A stretch of DNA of 64,000 nt. It comes from Bacteroidota bacterium. GTDB taxonomy: Bacteria > Bacteroidota > Bacteroidia > Flavobacteriales_D > Crocinitomicaceae. Positions 17,592 to 27,754 of the stretch are shown one piece after another. Every line of letters begins with the position of its first letter. Position 1 is the first letter of the stretch. The stretch spans positions 248,001-312,000 of the forward strand of contig JASBTZ010000003.1 in NCBI GenBank assembly GCA_030148165.1, read 5' to 3'. Both the position numbers and the translations under genes were made by a program. The notes under the pieces were generated by a model. The model saw nothing but the letters and a program-made list of their open reading frames with translations, had not been told where the DNA came from and did no database searches.

Positions 17592-19190
17592 ATGAGATCT
17601 TACCGCTATCTGTTTATATTGTTATTGCTCTTCTCTTGTAGTGAACCTTCGGTTGAAAAAGCCAAGGAACTCACATTTGAATACATGGATCTCCCAATAG
17701 ATCAAAAACTAAAGAAGGCAATGGATGAAGACTATTTGGCGAATCTAGGTCTTACTGAGAAGGAGATTGATTACGTTCAGGAATACTATTCCAATCGATC
17801 ATACAGTCCAAAATGGATAAATGACTCAACCTTAACTGACCTTGGAAAGAGGACAAAATGGCTTTATAAAAAGAGCCTGCAAATCGGAATACCAGAAAAT
17901 CGAATGCGTAATGTAGCTCACTTCAATTACATACAGGAAGAGATTAGTATAACAGTGAATGCAGCTTATGTCCTGTCAGACCTTCGCGATGGTTTTATGG
18001 ATTACGAAACTAAAAAATACAAAGAAGCTGCTCCGATTCCAGTCGACACGTTAGACTTAATGACTCAATTCGATCTTGCTACGGACTTGCGTATGCAATA
18101 CATTAAATTCGGACCGGCTGACACAACGTATGAAGTGCTCGCAAAAGGGCTTATGTGGTTTTATGACAGATACCCTGTCGACACGAATACCTTCGCAGTA
18201 GAATCCATTAAGTACGACTCCAGCGGTTGGATGGCTAAGACCCATGAAGCGCTACACAGTAAGGGATATTTGAGCGATACCGTGTCCGAAACAGACAGCC
18301 TAGGAATTGTCGAAGCACTCAAAGTATTTCAATCACATAATGGTTTAAAGCCCGATGGAGTTGTTGGTAAATTTACTTCCAGGTGTCTCAATGAATCGAG
18401 TAAACGTAAATTACTTCGGATTGCTTTGGCGATGGATAAGAATCGATCTGAAAGAACATATCCCGAGAAATATATTCGGATCAATATACCGGAGTATCGT
18501 TTGCGCTTCTATGCGGACGACACACTTCGTCGCACTCATAATCTGGTTGTTGGGAAATCGGAAACACCTACTCCTGAACTGGAAGCCAAGCTCAGTAAAT
18601 TGGTAGTTTACCCCTATTGGCGTGTTCCCTATTCCATTTCCAGCAAAGAAATCCTGCCTATACTAAAATGGAATGTCGGGCACCTTGCAAAAAACAACTA
18701 CCGTGTATACAAAGACACAACTGAGATTGATCCATACATAGTTAATTGGAAATCAATCCGTCAGAACGCTTTTCCATATAGGATTATCCAGGATCCAGGA
18801 CCTAAGAATAGCCTTGGCATTTTAAAGTTTGATTTCTACAATCCGCATTCGGTGTACTTCCATGATACCCCGGCTAAAGCACTTTTTGGAGTTGATGTAC
18901 GTGCATATTCACACGGTTGCATGCGGACTCAGGATCCGGTAGATCTTGCGAAAGAAATACTGTTTTATGATTCGATAAGTCCCCGAAAGGTGAATGTAAT
19001 GCGGCCGGATTCACTAGACAGTTTATTGAATGTCGGTGAACATTATGAGATTAAGCTTGTCGACAGAGTCCCCATCTACGTCGACTACGTAACAGTTGTC
19101 AGGGAAGGTCTTGATATGGTCGTGTATCACGATGTATATGGTCGTGACGAAGAATACATCAAAGTAATGACCGAAAATAAACCTGAATAA
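17592..19190 (+). CDS. L,D-transpeptidase (YcbB-type) lipoprotein
   Basis: 532 aa. A lipoprotein signal (MRSYRYLFILLLLFSC) puts it in the envelope. A peptidoglycan-binding domain (about 235-275, VEALKVFQSHNGLKPDGVVG) is followed by a YkuD catalytic domain with YSHGCMR, His441 and nucleophile Cys443. The architecture matches large YcbB/LdtD enzymes, which make 3-3 crosslinks in peptidoglycan or attach proteins to it. I chose the ATG at 17592 over the TTG just before it. It is divergent from the rhomboid operon. Confidence 0.9.
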   Translation: MRSYRYLFILLLLFSCSEPSVEKAKELTFEYMDLPIDQKLKKAMDEDYLANLGLTEKEIDYVQEYYSNRSYSPKWINDSTLTDLGKRTKWLYKKSLQIGIPENRMRNVAHFNYIQEEISITVNAAYVLSDLRDGFMDYETKKYKEAAPIPVDTLDLMTQFDLATDLRMQYIKFGPADTTYEVLAKGLMWFYDRYPVDTNTFAVESIKYDSSGWMAKTHEALHSKGYLSDTVSETDSLGIVEALKVFQSHNGLKPDGVVGKFTSRCLNESSKRKLLRIALAMDKNRSERTYPEKYIRINIPEYRLRFYADDTLRRTHNLVVGKSETPTPELEAKLSKLVVYPYWRVPYSISSKEILPILKWNVGHLAKNNYRVYKDTTEIDPYIVNWKSIRQNAFPYRIIQDPGPKNSLGILKFDFYNPHSVYFHDTPAKALFGVDVRAYSHGCMRTQDPVDLAKEILFYDSISPRKVNVMRPDSLDSLLNVGEHYEIKLVDRVPIYVDYVTVVREGLDMVVYHDVYGRDEEYIKVMTENKPE

Positions 19191-19191
19191 A

Positions 19192-19199
19192 TAACTTTG
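19192..19199 (+). promoter_or_regulatory. Perfect -7 box for rpe
   Basis: TAACTTTG lies 16 nt before the rpe ATG, overlapping the space after the L,D-transpeptidase stop. I see no clear -33 TTTG. Confidence 0.55.
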
Positions 19200-19215
19200 T
19201 AACAAACGAATAACT

Positions 19216-19866
19216 ATGTCTCATATAATTGCCCCTTCTGTTCTTTCTTGTGATTTCGCGAATGTCCAGCGAGATGTAGAAATGATCAATAATTCTGAGG
19301 CAGATTGGTTTCACATTGATGTCATGGACGGTGTATTTGTCCCGAATATTTCCTTTGGTTTTCCCGTAATTAAAGCAATAAAGAGGCATGCAAAGAAACC
19401 ACTCGACGTTCATTTAATGATAGAAGATCCGGATCGCTACGTAGAGGAATTTGCACAAGCAGGAGCTGATATTCTGACAGTTCATTACGAAGCCTGTCGT
19501 CATTTGCACAGGACGATACAGCTTATAAAAGACAATGGGATGCAAGCCGGCGTTGCTCTCAATCCACACACAAGCGTCGATTTATTGGAGAACGTTATTA
19601 TGGATCTCGATCTCGTGCTGATCATGTCTGTTAATCCGGGATTTGGTGGTCAAAAATTCATTGAGAACGCAGAATTGAAGGTTGAAGAAACCAAACACCT
19701 GATCGATCACCACGGCTCACACGCGAAGATTGAAGTAGACGGTGGTGTTAATCTCGACACCGGTAAACGCCTTTTATTGGCTGGCGCCGATGCTTTGGTA
19801 GCTGGAAGCTTTGTCTTCAAATCAGCCGATCCTACCAAGACTATCTCGGACCTCAAAAACCTGTAA
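19216..19866 (+). CDS. rpe: Ribulose-phosphate 3-epimerase
   Basis: A 216-aa TIM-barrel enzyme that interconverts D-ribulose 5-phosphate and D-xylulose 5-phosphate in the pentose phosphate pathway. The metal and acid/base residues are visible: His33 and Asp35 in HIDVMDG, His66 in DVHLMIEDP, and Asp175 in EVDGGVN. MSVNPGFGGQ is the phosphate-side loop signature. The length is that of the family. It has its own -7 box 16 nt upstream, and the DinB-like gene follows after 2 bases. Confidence 0.97.
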   Translation: MSHIIAPSVLSCDFANVQRDVEMINNSEADWFHIDVMDGVFVPNISFGFPVIKAIKRHAKKPLDVHLMIEDPDRYVEEFAQAGADILTVHYEACRHLHRTIQLIKDNGMQAGVALNPHTSVDLLENVIMDLDLVLIMSVNPGFGGQKFIENAELKVEETKHLIDHHGSHAKIEVDGGVNLDTGKRLLLAGADALVAGSFVFKSADPTKTISDLKNL

Positions 19867-19868
19867 AC

Positions 19869-20312
19869 TTGTTAAAAGAGTTTTTCCTCGATAAGTTCGA
19901 ATATGACTTCGAATGCAACAAGCGATGGATGAAAGTCCTCGATCAGCATTATGATGAGCTCAATGACTTCATCAAACGATCTTACTCCCACATACTAAAC
20001 GTTCATCATATCTGGATCGCTCGTCTGGAAGGAAAAGAACCTGAATCTTTTTCGTTCGACGTATTACCTACAAACTACTGGTCTAAACTGGCGAATCAAA
20101 ATTACTTGCAAACTGTTGAATATCTCGAAAATATAGACATCAAGGATCATATGAGCTATCACGATGAAGAAGGTGTTGTAATGGAAAAGGACGTGATTGA
20201 CGTACTGTATCACATTCTTAATCATAGCGTTCACCATCGCGCTCAGATATCACGAGAACTGAGACAATTGGGGATAGAGCCTCCGGCCTTTAATTTTATT
20301 GCCTTTCATTAA
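19869..20312 (+). CDS. DinB-like four-helix protein
   Basis: A 147-aa protein of the DinB/YfiT-like metal-binding superfamily. The histidine triad looks intact: the first His at 46/47 (HILNVHHIW), the other two at 119 and 123 in HILNHSVHHRAQ. Members include thiol S-transferases and hydrolases that use Zn or Ni; the reaction here is unknown. The start is TTG at 19869, two bases after the rpe stop, so coupling to rpe is likely. A bacillithiol pathway gene (bshA) occurs elsewhere in the window, but any link is speculative. Confidence 0.8.
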   Translation: MLKEFFLDKFEYDFECNKRWMKVLDQHYDELNDFIKRSYSHILNVHHIWIARLEGKEPESFSFDVLPTNYWSKLANQNYLQTVEYLENIDIKDHMSYHDEEGVVMEKDVIDVLYHILNHSVHHRAQISRELRQLGIEPPAFNFIAFH

Positions 20313-20325
20313 AGTTGGTAGGGTA

Positions 20326-20358
20326 TTTGAACGTGGTAACAAAAAGGTTGTATCTTCG
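20326..20358 (+). promoter_or_regulatory. Candidate promoter (-33 and -7 boxes)
   Basis: TTTG (20326-20329), a 21-base spacer, then TATCTTCG (20351-20358), 12 nt before the GTG start at 20371. This is the only site where I see both boxes at a reasonable spacing, though the -7 has one mismatch. Confidence 0.4.
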
Positions 20359-20370
20359 TTTATAATAAGC

Positions 20371-21471
20371 GTGAAGTCTCTTGTATTTTGCATATCACTT
20401 TTAATTGTTCCAGGCATTTACGGTCAGGACACGAACTCTTTGTCTTCCGTTGAGATAGAACTAGCTGCGCAATTAAACGAATTGAGAGCGGCAGAAAACA
20501 ACGAGGAAAAAGAGACACTCAACACAGCATTTAAAGACGAATTAAAGAAAGCACTTGAAATGGAAGGAGCGTTCTCCTACCCTTTTGAGCAGCTTAAAAC
20601 AATTGGATTTATTGACAGTCCGGATAAGAAGTTACGGATCATCAACTGGAATGTGGAGCAAGACGACTTTAGTCATAAGTATTATTGCTTCGTTATGCAT
20701 TACAACAAGAAATCCAAAGAATACCTCGTTACGGAACTGATCGACAATTCTTTCGGTATGCCTTCTAAACCTGAGGATATTCTTGCCGCGAATGAATGGT
20801 ACGGAGCATTATATTATAAGATCATTCCGGTAAAAAAGGGCTCCCGCATGCTTTACACTGTGCTTGGATGGGATTATTTCAATTCAATGAGTCAGGTTAA
20901 GCTAATTGATGTGCTCTATGTGAGTGGTACAACGATTAAACTTGGTAATCCGATCTTTAAAGTTGGTAATGAAACAAAAAAGCGTGTATTCTACGAACAT
21001 TCGAAGAAAGCCACGATGTACTTGAACTATGAAAGTGACCGCAAGCGAATAATGATGGATCATTTATCTCCAGAGAGTCCAAGCATGAAAAACTTTCGTT
21101 CATACTATGTTCCGGATTTGTCATACGATGCTTTCGTATATGAAAAGAAGAAATGGGTACTTCACGAAGATGTCATAGGAACCAACAAAGATTCAGGCGA
21201 GAAAAAGCAAGCCGTTTATGTCGGTGATAAGGACGGAAAAGTGAAAAAGAAGAATATCAAAGCTAACTGGGAAAATCCGGAAGATCCAAATGCACCAGCC
21301 GGCGGCTCTGAACATGTAGCCGTAACCCCTGAATCAGCAGAGAAATCTGATAAAAATAAAGAGAACACTAATGGCGAGCCTGGCACCAAGAAGAAAGACC
21401 GTAGGGACCCCTCTCAAATGTCTTCAACGCTTGGCAATAAGAAAAAGCGTTGGTGGCAGCGTAAAAAATAA
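20371..21471 (+). CDS. Secreted protein of unknown function
   Basis: 366 aa from the GTG at 20371. That start gives a good signal peptide (VKSLVFCISLLIVPGIYG, then QD) and lies just after a candidate promoter. A longer frame would begin inside the DinB-like gene. The mature protein has a helical N-terminal part, a beta-rich centre (about 90-260) and a long Lys/Glu/Pro-rich tail ending in KKKRWWQRKK. I do not recognise the family. Confidence 0.65.
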   Translation: MKSLVFCISLLIVPGIYGQDTNSLSSVEIELAAQLNELRAAENNEEKETLNTAFKDELKKALEMEGAFSYPFEQLKTIGFIDSPDKKLRIINWNVEQDDFSHKYYCFVMHYNKKSKEYLVTELIDNSFGMPSKPEDILAANEWYGALYYKIIPVKKGSRMLYTVLGWDYFNSMSQVKLIDVLYVSGTTIKLGNPIFKVGNETKKRVFYEHSKKATMYLNYESDRKRIMMDHLSPESPSMKNFRSYYVPDLSYDAFVYEKKKWVLHEDVIGTNKDSGEKKQAVYVGDKDGKVKKKNIKANWENPEDPNAPAGGSEHVAVTPESAEKSDKNKENTNGEPGTKKKDRRDPSQMSSTLGNKKKRWWQRKK

Positions 21472-21487
21472 GCGCAATATTCAACCT

Positions 21488-21503
21488 GAATATTTAAATA
21501 TTC
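21488..21503. repeat. 16-bp perfect palindrome
   Basis: GAATATTTAAATATTC is its own reverse complement, followed at once by GAATATC. It lies 17 bases after the stop of the preceding gene and about 85 bases before the universal stress gene. With no T run it is not a typical terminator; it could be an operator. Confidence 0.4.
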
Positions 21504-21589
21504 GAATATCATAAATCGATAATAATTTACGTTCTTTGTAGTCGAGAACTTATTTTTTATTCACTAAATTTAAGAACGAACCTCTTCTC

Positions 21590-22396
21590 ATGAAAAAGAA
21601 CCTTTACATCGTCCCCTATGATTTTACGCCTACAACAGACAAGGCTGTTGAGTATGCATTGTTTTTAGCTAAAACTGTACACACTGAGATTAAATTACTT
21701 CATTTAGCTTCAGATAAGGCCTCCGGACAACCCATGGTTGCCAAACTTAATGCTGTAAAATCAAAATTTAATGTCCCTATTGGCAGCGAGATCACTTCCA
21801 TGGTGAAGGTGGGAGATATATTTACAGATATCGGGCGTATTGCTAAAGAGGAACGGGCTCAACTTGTTATTATGGGAACACATGGCATCAAAGGAATGCA
21901 AAATATATTCGGTTCACATGCCATGAAAGTTATCACAAGCGCTGAATGTCCATTCCTGATCGTTCAGAAGGACACGAAGATTAAAGAGGTGAACAACATC
22001 ATTGTCCCTATCGACTTAACCAAAGAGAGCCTTCAAATTACCAACATTGCAGGTGACATGGCTAAGATATTATCAGCTAAACTATCTGTTGTAGCCGAAA
22101 AACAAACGGACGTCATTCTAAACACCCGTATTCAGAATCGAATATCTATTGTCAGCAAGCAATATGAAGAGCGCGATTTAGATGCTACGATCAATTTCGT
22201 TAAAAAGGGTGGTAAATATGGTAAGAAAGTAATGAGTTTCACTAAGCAGAATCAAGGTGATATGATCGCAATTGCTTATCATTCGGAGAGTCTGCTCCCT
22301 CAATTTGACAGCTTTGCTCAAACATTGATTACTAACAAGTTAGGATTGCCGGTTTTAATCGTTAATTCAAAGCTTGCTTCAGCTCTTTACTTCTAA
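21590..22396 (+). CDS. Universal stress protein, tandem domain
   Basis: 268 aa with two UspA-like domains. The first (1-125) has the nucleotide-binding signature MGTHGIKGMQNIFGSHAMKV (about 104-123), which fits an ATP-binding Usp. The second (about 137-265) starts IIVPIDLTKES and ends LPVLIVN but lacks the glycine motif, so it is probably a non-binding partner domain. It is involved in stress survival; the exact role is unknown. It forms an operon with the CvfB-like gene (3-base gap). Confidence 0.85.
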   Translation: MKKNLYIVPYDFTPTTDKAVEYALFLAKTVHTEIKLLHLASDKASGQPMVAKLNAVKSKFNVPIGSEITSMVKVGDIFTDIGRIAKEERAQLVIMGTHGIKGMQNIFGSHAMKVITSAECPFLIVQKDTKIKEVNNIIVPIDLTKESLQITNIAGDMAKILSAKLSVVAEKQTDVILNTRIQNRISIVSKQYEERDLDATINFVKKGGKYGKKVMSFTKQNQGDMIAIAYHSESLLPQFDSFAQTLITNKLGLPVLIVNSKLASALYF

Positions 22397-22399
22397 CAA

Positions 22400-23230
22400 A
22401 TGAAGTTAGGAGAATTCAATGAACTGACACTCGATCGTTTTACATCAGTCGGCGCTTATTTGCACGACGAAGAAGGAAATGATGTTCTACTTCCTAAGAA
22501 GTACCTGAGTGACGACCTCATGGAGGGGGAAACGATCAGCGTATTCGTATATCGGGATTCGGAAGACAGACTGGTAGCGACAACCGAGATTCCCAAAATC
22601 AGACTAAATGGATTCGCATATCTCTATATAAAGGATACTACTCCATTTGGAGCATTTGCAGACTGGGGCCTGGAAAAAGACCTGCTCATTCCTTTCAAAG
22701 AGCAGGGTGTCAAACTGGAAGAGGGAAAATCTTATTTCGTTTGTTTATTACTGGATGAATCAACCAATCGACTCTATGGTAGCACTAAGATTGATAAACA
22801 CCTTAAACCATGTAGTGAAGAACTGCCAGTGAATTCAAGGGTCGACCTACTGATTCTAAATCAGTCAGATTTGGGATACAAAGTAATTGTAAACGATCAG
22901 TATAGCGGGTTAATCTATCATAACGATGTCTCTAAAATCCTCAAACCGGGACAAGAAATGGACGGATACGTTTCCAAAGTTCGCGAAGATGGTAAACTGG
23001 ACATCCGACTCGAGGAAAGTGGATACGGTAAAATTGATGATGCGTCCTCCAGGCTGCTTTCGCTGCTTCAACGCAAAGGTCATCTACAGATCAATGATAA
23101 AAGTGATCCCGATGATATACGGGAAACCGTAGGAATGAGTAAAAAAACATTCAAACAAGCCGCAGGAGCTTTGTACAAGAAGAAATTAATTCGATTTACG
23201 GATAGCGGTATGGACTATATCGGAAACTAA
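22400..23230 (+). CDS. CvfB-like S1-domain RNA-binding protein
   Basis: 276 aa with the CvfB/YitL layout: three S1-type OB folds (about 1-65, 70-140 and 140-205, including TPFGAFADWGLEKDLLIP) and a C-terminal winged helix (about 215-276, MSKKTFKQAAGALYKKKLIR). Homologues bind RNA and affect virulence or stress gene expression in Firmicutes. The gene ends in a 4-base convergent overlap with the response regulator (CTAA shared by both stops), with no terminator between them. Confidence 0.88.
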   Translation: MKLGEFNELTLDRFTSVGAYLHDEEGNDVLLPKKYLSDDLMEGETISVFVYRDSEDRLVATTEIPKIRLNGFAYLYIKDTTPFGAFADWGLEKDLLIPFKEQGVKLEEGKSYFVCLLLDESTNRLYGSTKIDKHLKPCSEELPVNSRVDLLILNQSDLGYKVIVNDQYSGLIYHNDVSKILKPGQEMDGYVSKVREDGKLDIRLEESGYGKIDDASSRLLSLLQRKGHLQINDKSDPDDIRETVGMSKKTFKQAAGALYKKKLIRFTDSGMDYIGN

Positions 23231-23973
23231 AGCGAGAAGGTTTCTCTGAAACGAATAGCCTGACGTCTTGAAATTTCGATCTTCTCTCCATCCTTTAATT
23301 CCACCTGTAAGCCTCCATTAAACCAGTTTTCAATATTTTCGATCCACTCTAAATTGATAATAAACTTTCGGTTAGCTCGAAAGAAATAAGTTGGATCTAA
23401 GCGCTCTTCGAAGCTATTCAGTGATCTCAGGATCAATGGACGATTCGTGCCGAAATACACTTTTACATAGTTTCCGTCGGATTCCAGCATTCTCACATCT
23501 GCCAATTTGGTGAAGTAGCATTTTTCACCATCCTTTATAAATACTCTGTCTGTTATTGTAAGTGACCGATTTTTGCGTTCTACTTTCTGAACAACCGATG
23601 ATTCAAACTCGCTTTCACTTTCATGCTTCAACTTTTCAATGGTCTCATTGAGGCGAGCTATATCAACTGGTTTTAACAGGTAATCGATGGCATTTACCTC
23701 AAAAGCTTTAATGGCATATTCATCGTATGCTGTGACGAAAATGACATTGGGAATCTCATCCAGCTTTTTAAGCATTTCAAAACCAGTCATCCCCGGCATG
23801 TTCACATCTAAAAAGATCAGATCCGGATCGTGCTTTTTAATCAGTTCAATCCCTTCATCGCCATTCTGTGCCTCATCCACGATTGAGATCTCATTAAATT
23901 CTTTAAGAATTGATTTTAATTCTTCTCTGGCGAGACGCTCATCATCAATGATTATCGTTTTAAAATCTTTCAT
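23227..23973 (-). CDS. LytTR response regulator
   Basis: 248 aa. The receiver domain has IIDDERLAREEL, phosphoacceptor Asp56 in LIFLDVNMPG, TAYDEYAIKAF and Lys101 in LLKPV. The DNA-binding half is a LytTR domain (about 145-245, FFRANRKFIINLEWI, KIEISRRQA). It is the AlgR/LytR type and partners the sensor kinase encoded just upstream, with a 4-base overlap. The target genes are unknown; such pairs in Bacteroidota often regulate a neighbouring transport or envelope gene, but none is obvious here. Confidence 0.93.
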   Translation of the reverse strand: MKDFKTIIIDDERLAREELKSILKEFNEISIVDEAQNGDEGIELIKKHDPDLIFLDVNMPGMTGFEMLKKLDEIPNVIFVTAYDEYAIKAFEVNAIDYLLKPVDIARLNETIEKLKHESESEFESSVVQKVERKNRSLTITDRVFIKDGEKCYFTKLADVRMLESDGNYVKVYFGTNRPLILRSLNSFEERLDPTYFFRANRKFIINLEWIENIENWFNGGLQVELKDGEKIEISRRQAIRFRETFSL

Positions 23974-25004
23974 TTTTCAAATGTCATTTGTGCTACAACC
24001 TCTCCTCCTACATCATTCAACGTAAAGCTTGCACCTGCTCCGTATTGAAGCGCTAGCCTACGTCTTACATTTTGTATTCCAACCCCAAGATCGATAACTT
24101 TTTTTAAATTTCCTGTATTCCTTACCTCCACGATAGTCCGACCGTCTGACTGATACACAGCCACTTTAACCACCCCTCCATCTTTCAAATTTGAAATCCC
24201 GTGTTTGATTGCATTTTCGATCATCATTTGTAGTGAGAACGGCGGGACCTGCAGCGCTTCTAGTGAAGGCTCTATCTCCCACTCTATACTTAAACGATCT
24301 TCGAAACGAACCTTTTCCAGATCAAGATAACTTTTTGCGACCTGAAGTTCATCCGATAAGGAAACCAGGTTCTCCTTCCCCATTAACAAAGATTGTCTTA
24401 GCAGATTTGACAGAGTAGTAATAGACGTTTTCGCCTTCTTTGGGTCAATATCTACCAGCGCCCTAATGCTATTCAAGGAATTGAACAAAAAGTGTGGATT
24501 TAGTTGTGAACGCAGATTCTTTAATTCACTCTCTCGTTTGCTGGCAGCAAGCTCGAGATTTGATATCTCCTGATTCCTTGATTTTTGAAAGAGATGGAAG
24601 GTAAAATAAATCGCGTTCCAGAATAGAATAAGAATCATTATCGCGAAAACCTTTACAATCACGCTCGACACATCCGTAGGTCTTTCAGAATCAGCATGAA
24701 GGCCAGTAAAATAGTCTGCAATATAATCAACACCAGCAATAACCACCGAACAAATAAAGGATGATAGCATCAGCCAAGGCAAAAGCCTCGGAAGCTTGAG
24801 ATCAAGCCATCCTCGCTTAATAAAAACCAACCTTTGAATGTGCGTCGTAACGATTCCGGTAAAGATTAATACTAGAATATTGATCATGAATTTTTCAGTT
24901 ATATTCTCCGGATTATTGCTGTATACGGAAAAGATCACCAAACCGCAGTATGCTGTCCAGCCTCCGAACTGAGCTAACCAATAAAATCGTTTTGCGCTGA
25001 TCAC
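23970..25004 (-). CDS. LytS-type sensor histidine kinase
   Basis: 344 aa. Four membrane helices (about 10-28, 40-62, 75-98 and 113-137) are followed by a coiled-coil linker and the His_kinase (PF06580) segment LRSQLNPHFLFNSLNSIRAL with phospho-acceptor His171. The ATPase domain has MMIENAIKHG (N box) and the G box LGVGIQNVRRRL. No extracytoplasmic sensor domain of any size is present, so the signal is probably sensed in the membrane. The start is GTG at 25002-25004, directly after a perfect -7 box. Confidence 0.93.
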   Translation of the reverse strand: MISAKRFYWLAQFGGWTAYCGLVIFSVYSNNPENITEKFMINILVLIFTGIVTTHIQRLVFIKRGWLDLKLPRLLPWLMLSSFICSVVIAGVDYIADYFTGLHADSERPTDVSSVIVKVFAIMILILFWNAIYFTFHLFQKSRNQEISNLELAASKRESELKNLRSQLNPHFLFNSLNSIRALVDIDPKKAKTSITTLSNLLRQSLLMGKENLVSLSDELQVAKSYLDLEKVRFEDRLSIEWEIEPSLEALQVPPFSLQMMIENAIKHGISNLKDGGVVKVAVYQSDGRTIVEVRNTGNLKKVIDLGVGIQNVRRRLALQYGAGASFTLNDVGGEVVAQMTFEK

Positions 25005-25008
25005 ATTA

Positions 25009-25016
25009 CAAATCTA
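25009..25016 (-). promoter_or_regulatory. Perfect -7 box, leaderless spacing (lytS-lytR)
   Basis: TAGATTTG on the minus strand, then TAAT, then the GTG at 25002-25004. This predicts a leaderless mRNA beginning at the GTG. Confidence 0.6.
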
Positions 25017-25119
25017 GTCCTATAATTGTTCATTGCCACATTTTTTGGATAAAAGCATTCTTTTCAATGTTGCGAGGAATTATTCTAATTTGGAATGTTT
25101 TTTGAAGCTATCTAATGAC

Positions 25120-26025
25120 ATGAAATTCCTGATCTGCTTGTTATTTCTTTTGCCTTCGTATCTGAAGGCTCAGTCTTATATAGACAACCATTTCGGTGGT
25201 CAGATCAGCGTGATTTTTAATGTTGGAACACATTCATCCGGAATTGGCATAGGCGCCAAAGCTTATTACACGGATTACTTTTATCAATTCAATGTTGGTA
25301 GCTTGCTTTACCTCAATGAGCATGGTCTCGGAGGCAGACGACGATTTATTGAGAATAAAAGCTATGCGGGTATCGTGCTCGTAGGAGGAAAAAGAGAAAT
25401 GCCAATTGATTTTCAGTTCAATGGCCTAAATCACCAAACGGACAGAAATCTAGGAGTTGGTTTCAATTATATCTGGTATCACGATAATGCCGGGACTACT
25501 CAACGCTCTGGTGGTATGGCTATCCACATCAACAACATCTCCATCTATCATGAGAATGACGCATTTGCTGGTCAGGCAAAGGATCGGTTCAGGACCGCCC
25601 ACATCCTGTTTACCTATCGGGATGAAAACTTCCGTCTTGGAGCAGGAGTCAATATGTGGACCGGAGAAACCGGCAATAGTTACTGGCAACGTATACCACT
25701 CGAAAAATGTCCCAGTGGATTTCGTGTACTTGAAGACCTTCCCTTTGGTAAAACCTCACACGGGATTGCATACGGTGGTCTTTGGATAAACGGCCCTTTC
25801 AATCAAATACCTCATATAAAACTCGGAATAGATTCGGAAAACATTCGTCATGCTGTACAAAATAGATTAGTTCATGACCTTATTTTTCTACCAAAGAAAA
25901 TAGAAAGAAATACACCTCATTACCCAAGGCTTGATATCCACGGATGCCCCGTATTTGAAAGAAAAGAAGCGCGTCCATCAAGACCTTTTCTACAGTTGGG
26001 AATCAACGATGATTGGACGAACTAG
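25120..26025 (+). CDS. Secreted/outer-membrane protein of unknown function
   Basis: 302 aa from the ATG at 25120, which gives the signal peptide MKFLICLLFLLPSYLKAQ. Longer readings begin with TTG and lack a signal at the end. The mature chain alternates aromatic beta strands and ends with basic and Pro-rich residues. Its repeated strand pattern (YYTDYFYQFNVGSLLYL, FRLGAGVNMWTGETG) suggests a small outer-membrane barrel. I do not recognise the family. It stands alone between the sensor kinase gene and pyrG. Confidence 0.6.
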   Translation: MKFLICLLFLLPSYLKAQSYIDNHFGGQISVIFNVGTHSSGIGIGAKAYYTDYFYQFNVGSLLYLNEHGLGGRRRFIENKSYAGIVLVGGKREMPIDFQFNGLNHQTDRNLGVGFNYIWYHDNAGTTQRSGGMAIHINNISIYHENDAFAGQAKDRFRTAHILFTYRDENFRLGAGVNMWTGETGNSYWQRIPLEKCPSGFRVLEDLPFGKTSHGIAYGGLWINGPFNQIPHIKLGIDSENIRHAVQNRLVHDLIFLPKKIERNTPHYPRLDIHGCPVFERKEARPSRPFLQLGINDDWTN

Positions 26026-26087
26026 TCGATTGTTTAAAACAATTGCAAAAAATCCAAGAAATAATAAAGTTCGTTGATGGAATCTTG

Positions 26088-26095
26088 TAACTTTG
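26088..26095 (+). promoter_or_regulatory. Perfect -7 box for pyrG-yidC
   Basis: TAACTTTG lies 24 nt before the pyrG ATG. I see no convincing -33 box at normal spacing. Confidence 0.55.
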
Positions 26096-26116
26096 CATCC
26101 CGTAGTTACTAAGTAA

Positions 26117-27739
<1,623 letters not shown>

Positions 27740-27754
27740 AAATTAAGCAAAGGA

